A stretch of 64,000 nucleotides of DNA, from positions 1,110,501-1,174,500 of the forward strand of contig WPIO01000007.1 in assembly GCA_009760855.2 (NCBI GenBank), read 5' to 3'. The position numbers and the translations under genes were made by a program. Every line of letters begins with the position of its first letter. The stretch's first letter is position 1. The stretch is from Cristatella mucedo. Taxonomy: Eukaryota; Bryozoa; Phylactolaemata; Cristatellidae. A model generated the notes under the pieces. It was not told where the DNA came from. It was given only the letters and a program-made list of their open reading frames with translations, and made no database searches. Below, piece after piece: positions 41,977 to 54,100 of the stretch.

Positions 41977-44900
41977 CTAAAAAAAAAGGCACACATTTGA
42001 TTGAAGATCATGACAACGAAACAGAGCATGCAGTACCGGCTCGAAAGACACAGAGGGAAAAAAATGCTGCAATAACCAAAAAGGAACAGACATTCGTGGT
42101 AGTCAATGCAAATCCAATGGATATGCCACTGTTCAATAGCCATCCTTCTGCCAGGAGGTTCTGAGCAAGCTTTAAACAGAATCTTGAGTACATGAACAGA
42201 GCAACACATCGAGCTGCACTGCTATGACAGCATCGGCCTCACCGTAAACTCGGGTCCTCTCAGAGAAAACCGTCTATAGCTTCAAGACAGCTGGAAGGTG
42301 ACGTGTGCTCTAGCTATGACTAATCAAATCACTTAAACGGGATGTAATGTTTTGCCCCTGGTGCTGATTGTTACTTTTATGATGGTGGCATAATTATGAT
42401 ACTATATTTTCATAGCACCCTTTGAGAACTAAATCTTTCGCATGCACTACATATTGCTAGAAAGGAAGTATATTAGTTGAAGAGTGGCCATAGCATCGGC
42501 ACCATTTCAGCATGCAGAAAAGTCATTAAGGACAGTCATGGACGAAGCATCGGCTGAGAGGAGCAGGTGCACTTTTTGGTTATGCTTTAAATGTCATCAT
42601 GTACTTTAGAAGCATAGAAACTGAAATTGGGTCTACTAAGGACTTTAGGCTGCTTTTAGAGGCACAGCTAAACGACCAGAGCCAAGAGAAATGGTTAGTA
42701 CGATGGGAAGCCTGGTCAGTAAGTATTTCTGATAGCAAGTGAATGAAAATATCTACAAGCGAGTGGCAGGCCGCTGAAGCCATAGAACTTCTTGGGAATG
42801 GGAAACATGTCGGTGAGGAGGGGCGCAATGTGGCAGTTGCGCGGTAGCGACAGACAAATCAAGCTGCAGAGTCTTTCAATACCTGTAAGCTTCTTATTCC
42901 ACACGTAAGAAAATCTGGAGAGAGTTACAGATAGACATGATAGACACAGATAGACATGAGATATCACAAATCTGCGGGCTAACTTAGCTGTGGTACTATT
43001 AGCGCAGAATTTCATAACTTTTGTAATGTGATGCAACTACATGTAGGCAGGCTTGACTATGGAGCTAACATAGTCATTTGGTGAAAGGTCATTTTGAAAG
43101 ATGACACCCAGATTCCGAGCAGAAACTAGAGGGGAGATGGCGGCTGAGCCAATTTTGAAGGCAGTGCGATTCAGTTCAATGGACTCTCAACATTTTTGTT
43201 CAGCCACAACGTGCTACTAGCAACCTCAATTGTCCTTGCGATGCAGTGCTTCATGCTTATTAACTTTTCATGGTTGTCTGAGACTAATGCTGTTGGCTCC
43301 TGATTGTGCAACACAAGGCTTTAGACTCAGACTGTGCTAAAAAAAAACTTGAGCATTGCAACTACTCAGTCCTCGATACTTTAGGGTTTAAACATAGAAA
43401 TAAAAAAGTACCTAACATGATGCTCTTTTCCATATCATAACTGCAGCTAGAAATCGCTCAACCCCTAAATGCCTAACCAGTAGCTCAAATAGTCATGTTT
43501 TGGGAGGAGTTATATCTCTAATATCCACTGACAAGGAGTCAACATGGACAGGCATCTTCATATATAAACATGTGGTCACCAACGTGAGGAAGCAGTTTGG
43601 ATGAACATCCAGAATGCAAGTGCCCAAAGATCTGAGCTATCCGCTTTCGTTACCACACTGGAGAACTATGAGATACAGAAGATGGAAGAGAAAGCTTACA
43701 CCTTGCCGCACTACAGTCTTGCATTATAGGCCCCTATTCTACGTGTAGCCAGTGGCCTCAGCAAGTGTAGCCAGTGGCCTCAGCAAGACGCTACATGCAT
43801 AGGGAGCTTTCCCCAGACGATACGACGATCCTTTCAGGATTGTGACGGCACACGAACGTGCATATACACGCAAACGGTATACACCTATACATATCTACAC
43901 CTACAGGCACACGAGCCCAGCCACATGAGCCCACCCACCCAGCCGCCCACCCATGCAGCCAACCACCCACATAGCCAACCACCCTGAGCCACGCAGGGGT
44001 ATATATCAGGCATGCTCAGGAGCTCTCGCGAGTGAGACCACGTGCACACACACGAGCACACATACACACAAACACGCGCGCGTGCATACGCAATGCAGCA
44101 TCATTACCAATCACACAAAAATTTCTTTTAGCGACTGGCTAAGACACTGCCTGCACTCGACCAGCCACGAAACTTTCGAAAAAGTGACGTCTACAACCAC
44201 AAGAGAGGCGTCTACAACCACAAGAGAGGCGGCATCGGGCGATTGAAATGAGCTCAGACCCGAGCCATAAGATTTGACAGGAACTAACTGAATCGACATT
44301 GTATGTCCAAAACATTAGGCAACAACAATGCCGGCTCTCAGTAAGACCGTGAATATTGCTGACTGCATGATGTAGTGTAGAGTAAATGTGGTGGTGGGTA
44401 GCAGTTCGGGGCTCATTTTAATTAGCCAGTATAAGAGTGAACCTTCCATTCTCCAACCCTCAACCAGAACACTAATCCTAAAGAAAACAAGAGTATTAGA
44501 TGATTAAACAGTTCTCCGAACCCTCATCCAGAACACTGATCCTAATGAAAACAAGTATTGGATGATTTAACAGACTCGTTTGTATTTCCACTAATTAAAG
44601 CGAGAAAGTCTGTCCTTCTGTCTGTCACGCAGTAAAATGCAGCACTTCTGTCATGTAGCAAGATGGCGAAGCGTTGTCTTCCGTGACGGCACTACTGTAA
44701 TTCAGCAAAGCGAGTCCACAGGCTGCAGTGAGCTGCTCGGAGTGGCAGAAGAGCCTCAACGGCAATACACACCGCTGGTAGTTGGCAATAAAGGGTAGCA
44801 CACTGCAAGATTTGAACCCACGATCTCGGTCGTGAAGAGCAAGCACCTTACCTCCTGAGCTATCACGGCCCTTAACATTAGATCATCAAATTGTTTGAGT

Positions 44901-47900
44901 ACCCGATAAATGGCAAAAAACTTGGTTCTCGCAGGGCAATAACCCAAAACATATCTCTTTTTCTGACTCTGCTTATGTGGTTACGGATTGACCATGTAAG
45001 TCAGTGAACTTTAACCTAACTTGTATGCATCTAAGGAAACAGCCTTCACTGGCATGTGAAAAGCAAGTCCAGCCCACCAACATTGCCGGAGAGCCTTTTT
45101 CTTTTGAAAAATCGTGAAGTGGGGTAAATATTAGATGATACAACAGCTTATAATAATAATAACACATTTGCAAAGCACCCTCAGAGAAATTCTAGGTTAC
45201 TAATCACTTTCTAGGCACTTTACACATGCTGTGAAAGAAGCAAGATCAAACGGTTATTGGTAATATGCACAATGTCAACTTGAATAATATAGTTGCAGAA
45301 GAGCCTAAGTCACTTTCACCCATCTTATAGAAGTAAATATTGACGGCCGGCTAGCTAGAACCCCAGTCGTGAAGTGCGAGCACCCTACCGCTGGGCAAGG
45401 ATTCGGTAGCACGGAGGGAGGGAGAATGAGAGAACTAAGTCGGCAGCAACGATGCCAAGCCTGGTGGAGGTCCTAAAACAATATAGCCCTAACCTTACTC
45501 AGCAACAGCAAAAGGGTTGAAGATGCATCGCCCTGTATTAAGAAACCTTTTCTCCAACGTGTGCACCAATTGCCTACAGGGGAATAGCATGTTACGCAGT
45601 AAATCGCACGAATGACTTCTGATGGCAGTCCTGCAGGTCTGTGCTATATGCCAATGGTTCTAGGTATTCTGAGCAAACATCACAGATAAATATGAAAAAG
45701 TAACCTCCTTCAAAAACACATCCAAGATATGAAACTAAAAAAACTAAGAGTTGCCTTCTTAAATAATTTAGTGAGCTCAAGAAAGATAGCAGTACATACA
45801 AACATAGTATACGAAAGAAAGCACATAAAGTAGCAGGATGGGATCTCGGTCTGGGCATTTTTGCATCGGACGTGTCAAATGGGACACTTCAAATATGGAA
45901 GTTTGAGTCACAACATGAGCCGACTATACTCAAGCCATGTAGCACAGAGCATACACGACAAGTAAACTTTAACCAAAGAAGTGCTCTCAGCAGTGTATTC
46001 ACCAACCAATTCTGATCATGTTAATGTTGGCCTGCTATCTGTAGCCTGATCGCAAGTCAGCAGTTGAAGGTCGACAATATGATAAACAGCAAGCAATGGA
46101 AGCAAAGTGCCTGCAGTAAATTTACTTAAGTGCAAAATAGCATTCGGCATTTTTGCAACCATAAAGACTTGAAAACATTCAACTCTTAATAAGAATAATG
46201 ATGGAATTGCATTGCACTCTAAGAATCAAAATATCTTTATAAGCAATTTGCAACGGTTCAAAAGGAAACATCGACTACAAGTGAAAATGGCATACACAAT
46301 TGTAGCATGCACAGGCATCTAGGACATCGACTTACACAGACGAGCTGTTAACGGCTGCAAAGCAAGTTCTATATACAGCACCATGCATAATTTCAGAGCA
46401 GGACCTCTGCACGTGCTTGAAAAGTCTGGCAACACATGGAGTATGCAGCTATACCCGATTTGCTGATCTCTTCGATGTCCACATAAACAACATTAAAGCG
46501 CTTCTCGCGAGAAATTTCTTGAAGCTTTGCTATGTAGTCCATGCTCAAAGATGAGAGGGCGTTATGGTTACGTATTCCAAGCAAGGAAATCCCTAAAACA
46601 CAGCAGGGACAACAAAGATACTGACACCAGCATTGCACGAAATAATGAGCATCGCATAGCTAATGATCACATGGAAACGGCAGTGTGATACTTTGAGGCA
46701 ATATTATAAGAACAATAGCATTAAGACATCTACCAAGGTCTGGCTGTGGTCGTGGGCTCGAGCCCGGAGGCATAAGTGAAGCGCCTGGATAGAGATTACG
46801 TTCTCTTGGGGCGCTATACAAATGAATTAGATTTTTTATATCTATATAGTGCCCTAAGAGAAATAAATCTCGTTGTAGGCACTTGACATATGCTGAAAAG
46901 AAGCATGCCAATTGGTGGCGATTCTATGCACAGTTGCACATACGCACACAGCGGAAGTGTCTTGGATAATAATAATAATAATAATACATTTGTATAGAGC
47001 TATCAGAGAACTTAATCTCTTACTGGGCATTTTATATATGCTGTAAAGAAAGTACGATCAAGTGGTTGAATAGGAATGGCAGATAGAATCGTGGACAAAA
47101 TTTACTCAGTTCTGTGATCTTGGATAGGCTTTCTAATGAGTGGCCTGAAAACAGCTGTTTTCCGAGGGGCAGGGAACCAATCCACTGGTAACCAGAGACG
47201 TATTTAGAATATTTGCGATGGTGGGCAGCAAAAGGGCACCTAAAGTGTGGAGAACTGTTGCGTCATGGTCCGAAAGACTGGCGGTCCTTTTACCTTGGGA
47301 GACCAGTGTAGCTACGAGTTCAATCGAGACAGACCTGAAAGACGACAGAGAAGACGAGCATGGCAATGTGGGGCTGCAGTCCAGCAGGGATGGCAGCTAG
47401 GGGGTGGAGTTCCTCGTCCATTCTATCCTACCTAAGAAGAATTTGAAGAAACGCTGTGCTAAGTCACCGTTGGGATCATTGGGCAGCATTTTTTATTGTG
47501 AGCAGCTAAGAAGATCGGCGATATGGTATGTAAATGTTTTTGAGCTATTGACCTGTGATCCAGCGACCTCTGCATAAAATTTGGATCTAGCCTTGGCTAA
47601 AATGGACAAGAGACCATCAGCTAAGCCTAACCGGCAGAGAGGAAGTGAGAGTATGTTTAACAGCACTGCAAGAGCACACTGTGAAGAAGTAAGGAGGTCG
47701 GATAGGTATGCTGGTGCATGCGAGTCAATTGACCTATAAGCCACAATGAGGAAATCGATGCAATGCTTGATAAGGAACCAGAGAAGCTCAGAAAGAAGTG
47801 GTTTGATGTGGCAGCTTAAAAAAATAATAATAATACATTTGATATAGCACACTCAGAGAACTCAATCTCTTTCTAGGCACTTTAAATTTGCTGCCAAGGA

Positions 47901-50900
47901 ATCGCCTTTGACACTAGACCAGCCGAGCTGCTGAGTTGTGCAATAGTTGCAGACGATTAAGGGCACAGGCCGGGAGTCCTGAATAACAAGAATTGCAATA
48001 ACCTGAATAAGATTTCACAAACGCATGAACTATCTTGACTGTCATAATTTAATCTAAGCAGGCCCTGATTTAAGCAATGTTCCTTAGCTTTAAGCAGGCA
48101 GACTTGACAGTAGAGTATGTGTGTTTATCTAATGATAAGTCGCTCTGGAATTGAAAGCATAAATTATGGGCCGATGTCACGTGAGTGATTCTGGTTACTG
48201 TTCACTTACCTGGGTCGTTTCGCAAGTTTTCAAAAAAGTCAGATGCAACCATGCTGCCATCGGTGGTAAGGCTAGGAATGGATTTAATCTTGATCTCATC
48301 ATACTGAAGAGGGTCTTCGTCTTCACTCTGCAAAGCCAAGATAAAAACACAAAACGTGAATACAACATCTGCAGCGTCGAAAGCAGCATGCACCGAGACC
48401 TAGTGGCACAAAAACCGAAGTACTATCACTAGCCTACAAAGCAGAATAAGGATGTGCCAAGCAACTCAGGCATGATGCTGATGCAGTTGGAAACATGTCC
48501 TACTGCGTGGCCCTCAAGCTTCACAATCACGTGTCTATCAGGGTTTATGCGACACACTTTACAAAGGAACGCCTGGTCCATGAAATTAAATACTAGTAGC
48601 TGATTTAACAGCCTCTTTTTGTATAGCAACACAGGAGCCTTTACGGCTATCACCACAGCTTGCAGTGGCGATAATGGATCGCCCACCGAAAGATTCGAAC
48701 CAACGACATTGGGACCGAGGTCGTGAAAAGCAATCACCTTACCTAGTGTGCCATCACGGCTCACCAAGTCCATGATAAGAGATTTCTACTTATGAGGCTG
48801 CTGTGGTCTGGAATCCCTTACCTGAGCATGTGTACCAGGTTAGCTTCCCCAAAAAGTCCAAGACCGGCTTGAAGACACCTCTTTCAGATTTGCATACCGA
48901 TCCACTAACATAGATGCTGCATACATTGCCCACACCATGGGCAAAGCAATATGAAAATAAAATTTATGTTTACTAATACCATGATGGCATGGTCCTTCTT
49001 TTGAGTATGATATCACCTTGCCGGTTGTGATAACTACAGTGCTATACGAGACTTTGTTATCATTATTCAGCAGCAAGGCAGATCGAAGAGGGGGCCACCA
49101 AGGCGCTAGGCACTTACTTGCACACCCCTCAGCCATGTTCGACCCCTTTGGGTAAAGTCAAAGGTCTGGCCAATCCTTAGCATTATCCGGGGCGAGCCAG
49201 CCGGATCGGCGAAATCGTGTTACATTCACGTTACCGACAGCTGTTATTCCTTTTCACTTCCTTGTCTTGCTGTATCAGACATTCCAAGTACTCCTTCAAG
49301 GCAAAATTGCTCTCAGTTACCAATTCAAGTCCTTTGTTCGGCCATTGAAGTTACCACGACTTTTTAATGACTTCCTGCAACTGATGGTGGAGGTATGGTG
49401 AACGTATGAATATACTAGCTGATTTACCAGCCTCTTTTGTATGGCGACAGAAGAGCCTTGACGGCTACCACCACAGCTTGCAGCGGCGATAGAGGATCGC
49501 CTACTGCAGGATTCGAACTCATGACTTCATGACCGAGGTCACGACGAACGCATCTACTATGATTTATACGAGATGCCACTCTAAAGTGCGCACGCAGTCG
49601 ACAAACTAGACCAACAATGGACAAAGCGGAACCAAGTCACTGCAGGTTCCAGTACAGTGTTAAGCATAAATCAACCAATTACGAATAAACACTACAACCA
49701 CAGACGGATAAAGAAATTGGGCCAATTATGTTGATGAGCACCCATCGCAGGACTGGCACCACTGAGGAATAACTTCAAACCTCTGGCAGCAGCAACAAAA
49801 CAGCCAGAAGAAATCTGTGAAGCAAGTACTTGAACAAAATAATACTGCCACCAAGCAGATTAGTCAGAGTATTCCGATGCTCTGATAACTAGGGGACCTG
49901 ACGCCACATGAGTAGTACACTAGTCACCAAACCCACCAACGGGATGATGTCGCCTCCTTCATCGCTGGTAATGCTGGATTCATCCGCCGAACGAAAGCTG
50001 CCCGATGCCCGATGACCGTGCAGCCCGCGAGCACGCCGAAGCAAATGCATCATCTTCCCGGCAGCCTCGCGCTTGGCATCTTTCTTTGTCTTCCCAGCTC
50101 CTGTGCAACAGAACCTTTGCTGAAGCATCTACTCGAGTGGCAGTGCACGCGCCTCTCTTCCGATGGGCACGGAGCAGTGTTCCAGGCAGTATTCCAGGAC
50201 CTGGCGCCTGCACTCGAAAGCAGCGCACTGCACGCAATAACTCCGAGCGACACAAGTTCGTGGAGAAGCTCGCAGACGACATACCTTTCTCCTGCTTTCC
50301 AGCAAAAGTCACCAGGCAGGAAAACGTGCGGGCATGAGGGGGTCCGGTCTCGGGCGGGTTATCGTATTCAGGCGGAGCCAGTCCGTGCTTCTGTGCGTAC
50401 TCCTGCAGTTCACCGACCGGGTTCGGGCCAAATCCGTCGTCTGGCAACAGTCCCAGTGGCGAGTCATGAGGATTGCCGAGCATCACCGGAGAGCCGGAAC
50501 TGGCAGGAGAAGAAAGAAAATCAATGCAAGCCCAAAATCCAACTAGACTACGCTACCAAACCCAACCCAACTAGCCACAGCTGACATGGAATCTTACACA
50601 GAAAACGACAGCATAGAAGAGTAGAGCATGGGATATCGGCTTCCAGCGTATCATAAAGAGCCGCCAGAGGTGCACATACCTGCTGCCATGGCGCGGCAGT
50701 GACTGCACAGCCTGGCTGTCGACGGTCCCCAAGCTCGCACACGACGGCGAAGCAAAGGGAGGCGTTTTGATCGGCGAGCCGCCCAGTATGGCCATCACGG
50801 CTTTCTGAGCTGCGTCGTGCTTTGCAGCCCTCTTGCTTGACCCTATGCAGTACGGCAGCAGATCGCATTCGGGCACTACCAGATATTCGCAACCAACGGC

Positions 50901-51071
50901 AACAGGTCGCACATAAACCACGTGCAAACCAAGGGTGCAAGGCCGTTGACGAATGATGTGCTCACTCGCGCGTGCAAGGCCGGCGGGCGGGCGATCACAA
51001 GCTACAGAGAATGAGACGAATGTTGGCGAGTAAAACGCAACGAGGAAAATGCTCTTAAAAGGCTCTCGATC

Positions 51072-51102
<31 letters not shown>

Positions 51103-51115
51103 ATATAAACTACCG

Positions 51116-51148
<33 letters not shown>

Positions 51149-54100
51149 TCCTGGCTATCGAGCACGGCAGCCATAGGTGGACGAAGTGGGCACAACCTTC
51201 TTAGCTGTCAAGCTGATGCCCTCGCGCTCAGGTGGCACGCTGGTCGGGTCATGACCCGGGTGTGAGGCAATCGCCAGAAATTTATAGCAGCTCCTACTTG
51301 GCTACCGAATGCACACCGAAAGCCACTCAGGCTGCGAGTGCGCTATACAAAACTCTCCTGCGTAACACTCACGTGGTCTTTATGACTTTGTGGAGTTACA
51401 GACGGAGGGATACATTGCACTACATTACTCAGTCTACAAACCTAAAGGAGCTCAGCAACGTAAAGGAAGGGACTATTTGCCCAACCGACTGCACGTAGGG
51501 CAGCGTTGGAGCGTCACGAGCCTGAATCGCAAGGCTGACAGGCAACTTCCAGCGTTATGCCACCCACTATTCGGCTTCACCGAGCTCCTCAACAGGACAC
51601 ATCCTTCGGCAGCGCTAGACCGCCACATGGCCACCCTACAGCCCCAGACGACCTCGGCCCCAGTGCCGAGGCACTCCTGCACTTTGAAAGGCCGGCATTT
51701 CTCTCTCACATCCTACAGGCGTACTTGTGCACAATAGCTTTTGCTGAACTCGCCTGCGTCTGGCGAAGCTGTGGCGCTGCAGCATCTTTTCGACTGCACT
51801 TGCTCATGTATCCGTGCCCGAAATGACAGAGGGCTTCATCGAGCCTCGGGCCAATCACATGATGCCAATGGCTGATGGGTCACCGAAGCTTAGAGCAAGC
51901 AAAGCGGGCATCGTACTCCTGTAGTGAGTGCACGGCAAAAATCGACCGCTTGTGGCATTAGTAAACGGTCTGAGACAAGACACCCCGTGGCTCAAGAGCT
52001 TGACATTTTTGGCAATTTATGTTTTGCTCTGCAGGCCAAAGACAGGACCTCACAGTCTGTATTCTTACACAGCAACACTTGTTTCCCCTGCTGCCACGCT
52101 GACGCCTCCTTTTTATAGACTGGAACCACCCCCATAATTTTTGCCCAAAGATAATATCTGCTCTCCTTCTGCCAATTTTAGTACCTCAAAACTAGCCCTT
52201 CTTTAGCAAATACTTCTTTGCTTTTTGGGCTCACTCTGGGCTGAGTTTAAGCTGTTGGGAAACTTTCCACGGTAGTTCCAACTAACGCTGTAGACTCCGG
52301 AGTACATGCATGTCCAACTTAGCCATTGGAGGTTCTAACTAGAGTAACTGCCAACTCAGCTAGGAGCAGCAATGTATATAGCAGCTGGGGAAATCTGTCG
52401 TACAAAGGTTGAATTAAGAAACAATAAATGCAGCTCTACATTTTTAGTGCTATTTCTCTCACTTGTAAAACTACTACTTAGCGCCAACGACTTGTAGTAG
52501 TACAGACCGATAGAGGTAGTCACATACACGTCTACACGTGCAGGCTTGTGCACGCACACTACATAGATTGCCATGCTCAGGCACACCCACCCACCCATAC
52601 GCAGCTTGCTGGTGGTTCAGAATCAATGCATCTTGGGAATCAGCATGCTTTACTAAAAGATCAATGCAATGCGAGAATCAAGATGCAACATCAACTGCTT
52701 CAGCATGTAACAGATTCTGGGCCAACAAAAACAGATGACACATGAGAAAGTGTGGGCATGGCATCGCCATCAAGTGGATCTGCCCCACACGTGACCATAT
52801 CCTTGCCACCTTGTTGGTACTTGCTTCTTGTTTACCGGCCTGTCTAGGAGCTATCCACACCCTATCTCTCTCTCTCTCTCTCTCTTTTATTGGCTCGTGC
52901 TCTGTAGCCTCCTACCCGGCGGCTAGCTTTTCGTGCTCACGACTTCACCCATACGTATGCCTGTGTTGTCTCACTACAGTCGCCGGCGTTATTCTCAACC
53001 TGTATTTAGGGGGTTTCATTCACTCTCACCGTGGCAACCATTCTCGGCCCCCACAAAGGTACGGTTCACATAGGGAGCAATAGCTGTTGCATTATGGTGA
53101 TTAGGCAGGTGGTGTGCACCGATATCCACAGAGTTGATTATTTAATGTGAAAACATAAGAAAAGTGCTCGTTTTAGTAGTTTTTCTAACCTCCTTTGACT
53201 TAGCCCGGCTTCTGATTAGGTTTAGATTTTCGCATGAGATCTCACTATAGCCCATCAAAGTATTCGAAGGACTCATCAGAGCCATATCAAAACTCATTAA
53301 GACAAGTGCTGAAGTGTCTGGTATAATCTTTTCTAAAGCAGCATATCATCGAATGTACTCGGCAAGTCCTCGACGATAATCAATATCTTAAACATGTGAT
53401 TTTTAGCATGAGCGGTGGAAGTAGGCCAGGCATGGTTCCAATGTGAGCTGCTACCATAGGTCTTAGCATACCCATTCTGGATCATGGTACAATACAGAGA
53501 AGATTTCGTGGCTTATAATGGGCAAAGACATCATATCAAAATCACCTTAAGGAGCACATGATCAAGATGCTCATGCTTATGCACCCATCAAAACAGATGA
53601 GTAATTAAGTTTTTCGCCACGAATAATTGTAGCTGCCGAGTGTTCGCATGTTTACAAAAGCCTGCTAATTAAAAACTCAAGCCTCCTTTCGAGAAGACAT
53701 CCCGCATCCAAAAGAAAAAAATATAAGTCAAATGCTTCACTTTATACAAGGCACTCCAATAAGCGATTGAGGAATGCTTATGTTTAAAGAACTTAGGAAG
53801 AGGCTTAGTTCTCTTAGGTACAAAATAAATGCTTTATCATTAATGTTATTCTTATTAGCAGTACCAGTTTCAGCAGCATATGCCTATGAGCTAATACGTT
53901 TTAAAACACCTATTTATTACAGCATTTAGTGGGTCTTTGTAATTCGTCCTTTGTGTCGTATGCCTGCTACTCTGTGCCTGCTGCTTTACCACCAATCATT
54001 TAGGTATGCCTTCTCTACAGCTTATGTAAAGTGCCTAGAAAGAGATTCAGTTCTCTGATGATACTATATAAATGTATTACTATTATTATTAAACTGGCAA

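Larger units (their letters stand above)
43211..46454. other. TARBP2-like intron 6, mostly unrecognised
   Basis: Between LINE alpha and exon 46455-46592. It holds CA-rich low-complexity sequence (43900-44100), small tandem duplications, SINE-2 relics and a LINE tail. No coding exon is seen. Confidence 0.45.

Noticed and set aside
45592-45858. Reversed ORF as the last exon of the TARBP2-like gene
   Set aside because: It lacks the dsRBD3 end; the matching final exon with correct phase and stop was found at 41837-41976.
50005-50584. + strand ORFs over the TARBP2-like exons
   Set aside because: Shadows of the - strand dsRBD exons; the reverse strand has conserved dsRBD motifs and matching splice sites.
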